DNA of 33,986 bases from assembly GCA_943358395.1 (NCBI GenBank), contig CALRGY010000012.1:1-33986 (forward strand), written 5' to 3'. Position numbers and translations under genes: made by a program. Source of the stretch: Candidatus Uhrbacteria bacterium (GTDB taxonomy: Bacteria; Patescibacteriota; Patescibacteriia; UBA9934). The first letter of the stretch is position 1. Each line of letters begins with the position of its first letter. The notes beneath the pieces were generated by a model that was not told where the DNA came from, ran no database searches, and saw nothing but the letters and a program-made list of their open reading frames with translations. This document shows, piece after piece, positions 1 through 5,781 of this stretch.

Positions 1-145
1 GCGTGTCCGAGGTGCATTCCTTCGCTTCACCACGCAATCGGAGCGTACGGGGCAGTTTCAAGTCACCACGCGCTCCGCGCGTGCGATTAGTCGGAATCAG
101 GATTATCAGCAAAATACATTCGAACTTTGTTTAATACACACCGCC
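1..145. other. Unresolved left edge, possible 3' end of a plus-strand gene
   Basis: A plus-strand frame entering from the left edge stays open to a TAA at 132-134, just before the hairpin terminator at 146-177, so this could be the last 43 codons of a gene starting outside the window. The translation is rich in Arg and Ser and ends in VRLVGIRIISK plus a short tail. I do not recognise a family. A second frame is also open to 169 but would run through the terminator stem. The stretch also holds a perfect 7-bp GC-rich hairpin at 67-83. Coding status is a guess from position only. Confidence 0.25.
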
Positions 146-177
146 AAAAAATATCATCCGTTTGGATGATATTTTTT
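146..177. terminator. Bidirectional intrinsic terminator
   Basis: A perfect 14-bp stem (146-159 with 164-177) closes a GTTT loop. It is flanked by A-tract and T-tract, so it can end transcription from either side. It lies 8 bp beyond the stop codon of the minus-strand kinase-like gene and 11 bp beyond the possible plus-strand stop at 132-134. Confidence 0.85.
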
Positions 178-185
178 ATATGCGT

Positions 186-1172
186 CTACAGAACCCAGCG
201 AATGTTGTGCGCTTTGAGTATTGCTTTTTGCTCAGCGAGAGTTCGAGGCTCTGCTTCAGGATCTTTTGTGTGAATTATACGGGATACTTCCTCATAGACA
301 CGTTGCATTTCGTACACGGACAATGGTTGAAGTGTTGCGATTTCTTCGTCGGTAAGTGAGATGTGCGCACGGCGCGGGTGTTCTCGCGGACAATAGAAGA
401 ATGGATCAACCCATACGGCAGTGCCATTATCCCGTTGACGAAAGTTTTTCGTGGGTAATGCATTGCGATGAATGACATCGGGAAAAATAGACTTCCACAA
501 CGCTGCTCCTTCTCCGCGTTTTTGTGCTGCGATATAGTCTTGTGCTGTTGTAGCAAGCGCGTAATATGTTCGCAGAAAGTCCGGGGTAAATCGTGCTGTG
601 TTTGGAATGTATTCTGCGCACATAACTTGGCCGGACGCGAAAAGGAGTTGAGGAAATTCAATATTCATTGCACGTAATTCATCACATCGATCTGTGGCGA
701 ATGACTGAATCTGTAGCATTTCATTGCTATACGCTTGGTGCACATCGCTTTCTGAGCGGTGGACTTTGACGATATATTTTTCCTGAGGCGTGTGGAGTGT
801 AAATACTTGTGATTGCCCCCCCGTAGCAAAATATCGCATGCGGTATTCATCGCCAAGTTCTATTTCTTTTTTTGAATGCCTATCACTTTCAGATTCGGTA
901 AGGAAAAAGAGCCCACGGCTAATTTTTCGAAGAATTTTTGGGTGATGGTGAATGAATTCCTCTCCTGCGGGTGAGAGAAGTAGCGCTGAACGTGTTTCGA
1001 TATTTTCCCTATTCGTATACGTTTGATGTGCCGAGACGAATACTCGATTCCCGAAGCGATCTCTCTCGATTTTTCTTGCAGCATCTTCGATATGCTCTAA
1101 AGAAATATTCGCATTGGATCCTATTCTTTCCGAAACATGTGTTCCTTGAAATCGAATCTTTTCTTCCTTCAT
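186..1172 (-). CDS. Kinase-like fold protein, catalytic residues altered
   Basis: A 328-residue protein with what looks like a protein-kinase/aminoglycoside-phosphotransferase core after an N-terminal region of about 110 residues. A glycine-rich loop (GGQSQVF, about 118-124) is followed by a VAIK-like lysine in YIVKVHR (K136). A catalytic-loop-like segment, HRNALPTKNF (about 235-244), has Asn where HRD kinases have the base Asp. VWVDPF (D256) sits where the metal-binding DFG Asp would be. The start is set at the ATG at 1172: a TATACT box (1181-1186) lies 8 nt upstream, whereas the longer frame would need a TTG at 1190 lying upstream of the -10 box. The gene is single, with a terminator just downstream. 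Substrate unknown. It could be an active small-molecule kinase or a pseudokinase. Confidence 0.7.
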   Translation of the reverse strand: MKEEKIRFQGTHVSERIGSNANISLEHIEDAARKIERDRFGNRVFVSAHQTYTNRENIETRSALLLSPAGEEFIHHHPKILRKISRGLFFLTESESDRHSKKEIELGDEYRMRYFATGGQSQVFTLHTPQEKYIVKVHRSESDVHQAYSNEMLQIQSFATDRCDELRAMNIEFPQLLFASGQVMCAEYIPNTARFTPDFLRTYYALATTAQDYIAAQKRGEGAALWKSIFPDVIHRNALPTKNFRQRDNGTAVWVDPFFYCPREHPRRAHISLTDEEIATLQPLSVYEMQRVYEEVSRIIHTKDPEAEPRTLAEQKAILKAHNIRWVL

Positions 1173-1180
1173 ATACTGGG

Positions 1181-1210
1181 AGTATACCAACGAATACTTG
1201 TCTATGTCAT
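1181..1210 (-). promoter_or_regulatory. Promoter of the kinase-like gene
   Basis: On the minus strand an ATGACA -35-like box (1205-1210) is 18 bp from an extended -10, TGG-TATACT (hexamer 1181-1186). The expected transcription start is within 1-2 nt of the ATG at 1172, so the message would be leaderless. Confidence 0.6.
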
Positions 1211-1226
1211 CGAATCATCTTATGAT
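1198..1226 (+). promoter_or_regulatory. Candidate promoter for tRNA-Pro transcript
   Basis: TTGTCT (1198-1203), a 17-bp spacer and TATGAT (1221-1226) form a reasonable sigma70-type promoter, overlapping the divergent promoter of the kinase-like gene. Transcription from here would pass through the inverted-repeat element at 1299-1423 before reaching the tRNA. Inferred from consensus only. Confidence 0.4.
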
Positions 1227-1298
1227 CCCAGGCGTGTTCATGAGCGTAACCTCGTCACCTTCGATCAGTTCCTATACGTAGATAGGTGAATCTCCGCG

Positions 1299-1423
1299 TA
1301 GGACTTTCTCATTTGCGGCTATTTTCGATGAACCAGGAGGAAATGTCGTGAGACGTACTTAACGGTACGTTGAACGACTTTCCGACGCAGTGAGTCGAAA
1401 AGAGACCAAATGGGAAAGTCCTA
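1299..1423. repeat. Nested inverted-repeat element, copy A
   Basis: A 125-bp element whose ends are inverted repeats beginning TAGGACTTTC. Three nested pairings are visible: outer arms (1299-1328 with 1394-1423), a middle stem (GGAAATGTCGT with ACGACTTTCC) and an inner ACGTAC/GTACGT stem. Related copies are at 2452-2574 (opposite orientation), 9172-9239 and 26291-26442. TA occurs at both ends. The right end stops one base before the mature tRNA 5' end. Confidence 0.85.
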
Positions 1424-1424
1424 T

Positions 1425-1499
1425 CGAGCCGTAGCGCAGTGGTAGCGCGCTTGCATGGGGTGCAAGAGGTCGTGGGTTCAACCCCCATCGGCTCGACCA
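1425..1499 (+). tRNA. tRNA-Pro (anticodon GGG)
   Basis: A complete cloverleaf can be folded: 7-bp acceptor (CGAGCCG/CGGCTCG), GCGC/GCGC D-stem, anticodon stem CTTGC/GCAAG with loop ATGGGGT (anticodon GGG, G37), T-stem GTGGG/CCCAT with a TTCAACC loop, discriminator A and an encoded CCA. The GGG anticodon with G37 fits proline, reading CCC and CCU. The 3' CCA runs directly into a terminator. Confidence 0.95.
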
Positions 1500-1527
1500 A
1501 AAAGAATCGCATCCGCGGTTCTTTTTT
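1499..1527 (+). terminator. Intrinsic terminator of tRNA-Pro
   Basis: A 12-bp stem (1499-1510 with 1515-1526, one T-G pair) with an ATCC loop and a run of six T. It begins at the last A of the tRNA CCA, so CCA-end maturation must open or trim this stem. Confidence 0.85.
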
Positions 1528-1529
1528 GA

Positions 1530-1535
1530 TACACT
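1530..1535 (+). promoter_or_regulatory. -10 box of the small hypothetical gene
   Basis: TACACT ends 7 nt before the ATG at 1543, right after the tRNA terminator. That spacing places the predicted transcription start at or next to the start codon. No clear -35 is visible. Confidence 0.4.
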
Positions 1536-1542
1536 TTTCGAT

Positions 1543-1854
1543 ATGAAAGTAACCTACGACGCTTCGGTGATGCATAGTCCGCTGGCGGTGCTGAGGAAGG
1601 CGGGGTATTCGGCGTTTGTGGATCCAAAGACGGGGGAGGAGAGTTTTGTGTTGCGATTGACGTCGGAATTTTATCCGCGGTTTCATTTGTATGTGAAGGA
1701 AAAAGGTGATGAAGTCATTTTCGATCTTCACTGCGATCAAAAAAAATCATCGTATGGTAGTGGGCACATGCATAACGGCGAATATAGTGGCCCGATGATC
1801 GAAAAGGAAATGCAGAGAATTGATGGATGGGTTAATCATGTCGAGAAAGAGTAG
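1543..1854 (+). CDS. Conserved hypothetical protein, 103 aa
   Basis: A small soluble protein of a type I associate with Patescibacteria genomes, without a known function. It has no signal peptide or membrane segment. The middle alternates short beta-like segments (RFHLYVKEKG, EVIFDLHCDQ), and the C-terminal part is rich in His, Gly and Tyr (YGSGHMHNGEYSGP) before an amphipathic helix. Clustered His residues could suggest metal binding, but that is inference. Start chosen at the ATG 7 nt after a TACACT box. A short hairpin follows the stop. Confidence 0.75.
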   Translation: MKVTYDASVMHSPLAVLRKAGYSAFVDPKTGEESFVLRLTSEFYPRFHLYVKEKGDEVIFDLHCDQKKSSYGSGHMHNGEYSGPMIEKEMQRIDGWVNHVEKE

Positions 1855-1875
1855 GACTTCTTTCGAGAAGTCAAG
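1852..1875 (+). repeat. Short UUCG hairpin after the hypothetical gene
   Basis: GACTTCT (1855-1861), a TTCG loop and AGAAGTC (1866-1872) form a perfect 7-bp stem directly after the TAG stop. There is no T-run, so it is a poor terminator. TAGGACTT at its left and GAAGTC at its right match the termini of the inverted-repeat element family, so it may be a remnant. Confidence 0.5.
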
Positions 1876-1984
1876 ATTCTCATGCACATGTGGATGCTCT
1901 CCCTTCACGCTTTCTTCATGCGTTTGTACAATGCGTCACATCATCACGCATCATGGCGTTTCTCTGCGCGTGTTATCGGCTTCT

Positions 1985-2455
1985 ATGCGCCTTACGTCCC
2001 CAGCATTTTCAAGCGGTGAAATGATTCCGGCAAAATATACGTGCGACGGCAAAGACGTAAATCCAGAATTACTCTTTGACGACGTGCCTGGTGATACACG
2101 AAGTATCGCAGTGCTTGTAGACGATCCATCTTCACCGTCTGGAAATTGGTTGCATTGGAGTGTATGGAATATTGCACCAACAGTGCGAGCCATTCACGAA
2201 AATAGTGTGCCACCGGGTGCACGTGAAGGAGAAACAGATTTTAGTGAAGTGGGGTACGGTGGGCCATGCCCCGGTGTTGGCGAGCATGAATATCGTTTTA
2301 CCGCATTTGCTCTGGATTGCATTTTAGATATTGGGCACGGTGCTCCTCGGAATATCGTTGAAGAAGCGATGGAGGGACATGTTCTTGCGAAGGGTATCCT
2401 CGAAGGTCGGTATCAGCGTCAGAAGATTAGGGCTATGCAACATGCCACGGCATAA
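1985..2455 (+). CDS. YbhB/YbcL-type PEBP family protein
   Basis: A 156-residue protein of the phosphatidylethanolamine-binding protein family (bacterial YbhB/YbcL, Raf-kinase-inhibitor-like). Family landmarks are in order: the N-terminal LTSPAF and CDGKDVNPEL segments, DDPSSPSGNWLHWSVWNI around the ligand pocket, and YGGPCPGVGEHEYRF with the conserved GGPCP. Its cellular role in bacteria is poorly known. The frame is open further upstream, but the ATG at 1985 (MRLTSPAF) matches the usual family N-terminus. A TACAAT box at 1927-1932 could drive it with a leader of about 45 nt. The TAA stop lies inside the left terminus of inverted-repeat copy C. Confidence 0.9.
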   Translation: MRLTSPAFSSGEMIPAKYTCDGKDVNPELLFDDVPGDTRSIAVLVDDPSSPSGNWLHWSVWNIAPTVRAIHENSVPPGAREGETDFSEVGYGGPCPGVGEHEYRFTAFALDCILDIGHGAPRNIVEEAMEGHVLAKGILEGRYQRQKIRAMQHATA

Positions 2456-2574
2456 TTGATTACTTTGGTCTATTTTCGATTCAGATCATCGGAAACTTCG
2501 TCGACGTACCGAGAAGTACGCCTCCGAAGATTTCCTTGATCTTCATCGAAACTAGCCTCAAAGAAATCAATTAT
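2452..2574. repeat. Nested inverted-repeat element, copy C
   Basis: A 123-bp element in the opposite orientation to the other copies. Its reverse complement shares the core GGCTAGTTTCGATGAAGATC, the GTACTTC..GGTACGT centre and CCGATGATCTGA with copy D. Its outer termini (ATAATTGATT..AATCAATTAT) are unlike those of copies A, B and D, yet are perfectly inverted with respect to each other. It fills the whole gap between two genes: the left arm contains the upstream TAA stop and the right arm ends within the ATG of the next gene. Confidence 0.85.
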
Positions 2575-2833
2575 GCACTCATCACTGTTTCGTGATCGTG
2601 TTCTCGAGATCGTGAGAAACATTCCTCGAGGGAAGATGATGACGTACAAGGCTGTTGCAACCGCAGCGGGGAATCCTGGCGCATCACGAGCTGTCGGTGC
2701 AGTGATGAAGACGAATTTCCATCCCGATATTCCGTGTCATCGGGTGATTCGATCTGATGGAACGCCGGGAGAATACAATCGTGGCGCCGCGCAAAAGATC
2801 GTGCTATTACGAGAAGAGGGTGCAATCGTGTAA
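2573..2833 (+). CDS. MGMT-like DNA alkyltransferase, minimal
   Basis: An 86-residue protein equivalent to the C-terminal DNA-binding and active-site domain of O6-alkylguanine-DNA alkyltransferase (Ogt/MGMT family). Visible features are the helix-turn-helix region (MMTYKAVATAAGNPGASRAVG, which includes the Arg finger) and the active site PCHRVI with the acceptor Cys at residue 55, then the GEYNRGAAQKIVLLREEG tail. Since the Cys is present it could repair alkyl groups, unlike ATL proteins that carry Trp or Ala there. The N-terminal domain of full-length Ogt/Ada is missing, as in other short MGMT-family members. The ATG overlaps the terminus of element C. Confidence 0.88.
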   Translation: MHSSLFRDRVLEIVRNIPRGKMMTYKAVATAAGNPGASRAVGAVMKTNFHPDIPCHRVIRSDGTPGEYNRGAAQKIVLLREEGAIV

Positions 2834-2846
2834 GCTGATGCTATCT

Positions 2847-4244
2847 ATGTCGATTTTTTTATATAACACCCTTGGGCGAAAGAAAGAGGTCTTTGCGCCG
2901 TTGGTTCCAGGAAAGGTTGGGATGTATACGTGCGGGTTGACGGTGTATTATCGTGGATCGATCGGAAACTTTCGCGCGTTCATTGTTGCGGATGTTCTTC
3001 GGAGAATGTTCGAAGCGAATCAGTATTCGGTGACGCACGTGGTGAATATTACCGATGTTGGGCATTTAGTTGGTGACGGCGACATTGGCGAGGATAAGAT
3101 CGAGATGTCTGCACGAAAGTCTGGTGAATCCGCGTGGGACATCGCCGCGAAGTACACAGCGCTGTATTTCGAGGATGCGAAGAAGTTTAATGTGCTCACA
3201 CCAACGATCAGTCCGAAGGCAACGGATCACATCGCAGAACAGATCGCGATGATCGAGGCGATCGAAAAGAATGGATATGCGTACACGATTGCGGACGGGG
3301 TGTACTTCGATACGTCGAAACTTGCATCGTACGGTCAGCTTTCTGGTCAGTCGCTCGATGAGAAGGAAGGTGGATCACGTGTTGCAGTCGGGGATAAGAA
3401 ACATGCGACTGATTTTGCACTTTGGAAGTTTTCGCCATCGCCGAGTGCTGATTCCATTGCGCAGAGGCGACAGATGGAATGGGAATCGCTATGGGGAATC
3501 GGGTTCCCTGGTTGGCATATTGAATGCTCGGCGATGAGCGAGAAGTATCTTGGTGTGCCATTTGATGTGCATACGGGTGGCATCGATCACATCGCGGTGC
3601 ATCATGAGAACGAAATCGCGCAAACGCTTGCGGCGCGAAATTGCCTTGAAGCGAATGTTTGGATGCATAACGAATTTCTGCAGATCGATGGCGGGAAGAT
3701 GAGTAAGTCGCTGGGCAACACGTATACCGTCGCCGATCTTGAAGAGCACAAGATTCATCCGCTTTCATTCCGATTATTTTTATTGGGCGCACACTATCGA
3801 ACCCCGCAGAATTTCACCTGGGAAGCGGTCGGTGCCTCGCATATTGCGCTTGGATCGATTCGGAACGCCGTGCGTGATTTGCCGAAGCCTAGTGAAGTCG
3901 ATACTGAATCGATGAAGCAGTTTATTGATCGGATCAACGATGATTTGGATACGCCAGGTGCGCTCGCGCTTTTTTATGGCGTGTTGAACGATGTATTGAT
4001 GGAGCGATCGACGAAAGCGGCAACGTTGCTTGCGATGGACGAGGTGCTTGGTCTTGCGCTCGCTGATGTTCTTGCCCGACCGGTACTGGTTCCCGGAGCC
4101 GTCGAAACTCTTCTGCGAAATCGTGAACATGCTCGCGCACAGAAAGACTGGAAAGCGTCAGATGCGCTTCGTGCCGACATCATCGCATTAGGATTCGATG
4201 TGAATGATACGCCAAGCGGGCAGAGAATTTTGGAGGTGTGGTGA
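2847..4244 (+). CDS. cysS: Cysteinyl-tRNA synthetase
   Basis: Class I aminoacyl-tRNA synthetase charging tRNA-Cys, about 465 residues, normal length. The N-terminal MYTCGLTVY contains the first zinc Cys, WHIECSAMS and HHENE supply the other zinc ligands, and GGKMSKSLGN is an intact KMSKS loop. The C-terminal DALR-like helices end in DWKASDALRADIIALGFDVNDT. The HIGH signature reads GSIGN, so the first His is Ser (see findings). The frame is open upstream into the alkyltransferase gene, but MSIFLYNTLGRKKE fits the usual N-terminus. An ATG at 2838 is the alternative. It follows the alkyltransferase by 13 nt and is probably cotranscribed. Confidence 0.95.
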   Translation: MSIFLYNTLGRKKEVFAPLVPGKVGMYTCGLTVYYRGSIGNFRAFIVADVLRRMFEANQYSVTHVVNITDVGHLVGDGDIGEDKIEMSARKSGESAWDIAAKYTALYFEDAKKFNVLTPTISPKATDHIAEQIAMIEAIEKNGYAYTIADGVYFDTSKLASYGQLSGQSLDEKEGGSRVAVGDKKHATDFALWKFSPSPSADSIAQRRQMEWESLWGIGFPGWHIECSAMSEKYLGVPFDVHTGGIDHIAVHHENEIAQTLAARNCLEANVWMHNEFLQIDGGKMSKSLGNTYTVADLEEHKIHPLSFRLFLLGAHYRTPQNFTWEAVGASHIALGSIRNAVRDLPKPSEVDTESMKQFIDRINDDLDTPGALALFYGVLNDVLMERSTKAATLLAMDEVLGLALADVLARPVLVPGAVETLLRNREHARAQKDWKASDALRADIIALGFDVNDTPSGQRILEVW

Positions 4245-4256
4245 GCGTGATATACT
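4245..4256 (+). promoter_or_regulatory. Extended -10 upstream of the membrane protein gene
   Basis: TGA-TATACT (hexamer 4251-4256) sits just after the cysS stop and 22 nt before the ATG at 4279. It could start a separate transcript for the secretion-type ATPase operon. No clear -35. Confidence 0.45.
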
Positions 4257-4278
4257 CAAGAGGATTTTATCGCGCTTT

Positions 4279-5775
4279 ATGATCGGAGTCACCATTCAGC
4301 TTCCACTCCCTATCGTCCACTATCTTGATGTCACGCCGTTTCCGCTGATGATGACGCAGGCGTTGCTCTTGATTGGGTGGATCCCTATTTTTGGGGTGAT
4401 TATTTGGGGGCTTACGCATATTTGGTTGGATTATAAGCAGGGGCAATACGGTAAATCGTTGAAATGGGAACTTTTGGAAGTGAAGGTACCGCAAGACGCA
4501 ATTAACACGCCGAAGGGCATGGAGAATTTCTTCATGAACCTTTCTGGGGTGAAGTCTGGAATTACGTGGCGAGAAACATGGTTGCTTGGCAAGGAACAAG
4601 CGTCGTTTAGTTTTGAAATTGTCAGCAATGAAGGAAGGATTCAGTTTTTGATTCGAACGCTCGATAAGTATCGTGACTTAGTAGAGGCTGCGCTGTATGC
4701 GCAATATCCGGAAGCGCAGATTACGGAGGTTCCGGATTATGTGATGGAGTTGACCACTGAATATCCCAATACCGAGGTTAACGTGTTTGGCGGTGAAATT
4801 GCGTTGGCGAATAAACCGTATTTCCCTATTCGAACATTTGAAGATTTTGAGCATCAGGGGGAGAAGGACATGCGTTTTAAAGATCCATTGCTGCCGATTA
4901 TTGAAATGATGGGAAAAATGCGGAAGGGGGAACGGTATTGGATTCAGTGTGTTATTCGCCCGCCTGATGATCAGCACTGGACGAAAGATGGCGTGGCGTA
5001 TTTGAATAAGATGATGGGAAAAGAAGAGAAGCACGCACCGAGCCTGATGGATGCTCTTGGTGAAAGCGCGTTATGGTTGCCGAAGGGCATCGCGTCACAA
5101 CTTATTGGTTTTGGTGGCGGAGAAGCTGCGCATGGCGAAGAAAAGAAAGACGACTTCCGTATGTTCCGTATGACGCCGCAAGAGCGAGTCATGCTGGATG
5201 CTGTAGCAGAGAAGATTTCGAAAGTGGGGTGGAAGACGAAAATTCGGTTCTTGTATGCTGGCCCGAAAAAAACGTTCCGCAAGGGATTAATGGCAAGCTC
5301 CATGAAAGGCATGTGGGCAACGTTTACCAACCAAAATCTCAACGGATTAAGTTTGTTTGGTCCTTCTGTTCCGAAAGATGATTACTTTTGGCAGGAATGG
5401 TTTATGCCGCAAAAGCAAAAGAACCTTGTTTCTCGCTTTCAGCGCCGTGTGGGGAATGCGAGTGGCAGCTGGCAGATGTTGAATGTCGCAGAGCTTGCAA
5501 CAGTATTTCACTTTCCAGCCGCAGATGCGCGCACACCGGTGCTGACAAAAACTGGGGCGCGCAGAGCGGAAGCTCCAGATACGCTTGAACTTGCGATGGG
5601 TGACGAGCCGCATCTTCCGAATTGGAAATTGGAAACTGCAGAGGCGAAAGAAGAAGAGCGTGTTCAGAATTTGCCGCCAATGCCGCTACAGGTTCCCACA
5701 CCGTCCATTCCTCTGGCTCACCGGTACGGCGCTGTTCCTTCCCAGGATGATGTTCCGCCGAATCTCCCCATGTAA
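4279..5775 (+). CDS. Membrane protein paired with a TraG-like ATPase
   Basis: A 498-residue protein with one strongly hydrophobic N-terminal segment (about residues 22-50), then a large cytosolic-looking region with alternating beta strands and helices (GRIQFLIRTLDKYRDLVEAALYAQYPEAQI), ending in a Pro-rich tail. In CPR genomes a protein of this kind typically precedes a VirD4/TraG-like ATPase and may form its membrane platform. That is contextual inference. There is no Walker motif. The start at 4279 is preferred over the frame's earlier ATG (4204), which lies inside cysS and upstream of the -10 box. It ends 6 bp before the ATPase gene, so the two are almost certainly cotranscribed. Confidence 0.75.
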   Translation: MIGVTIQLPLPIVHYLDVTPFPLMMTQALLLIGWIPIFGVIIWGLTHIWLDYKQGQYGKSLKWELLEVKVPQDAINTPKGMENFFMNLSGVKSGITWRETWLLGKEQASFSFEIVSNEGRIQFLIRTLDKYRDLVEAALYAQYPEAQITEVPDYVMELTTEYPNTEVNVFGGEIALANKPYFPIRTFEDFEHQGEKDMRFKDPLLPIIEMMGKMRKGERYWIQCVIRPPDDQHWTKDGVAYLNKMMGKEEKHAPSLMDALGESALWLPKGIASQLIGFGGGEAAHGEEKKDDFRMFRMTPQERVMLDAVAEKISKVGWKTKIRFLYAGPKKTFRKGLMASSMKGMWATFTNQNLNGLSLFGPSVPKDDYFWQEWFMPQKQKNLVSRFQRRVGNASGSWQMLNVAELATVFHFPAADARTPVLTKTGARRAEAPDTLELAMGDEPHLPNWKLETAEAKEEERVQNLPPMPLQVPTPSIPLAHRYGAVPSQDDVPPNLPM

Positions 5776-5781
5776 ATTGCT

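Noticed and set aside
1309-1740. 143-codon minus-strand frame through the tRNA
   Set aside because: It contains the EPTTSCTPCKRATTALRL-type translation of an antisense tRNA, a well-known annotation artefact, and also crosses element A.
3208-3792. 194-codon minus-strand frame inside cysS
   Set aside because: Antisense to a conserved synthetase and low-complexity in His, Arg and Ser, as expected for a shadow frame.
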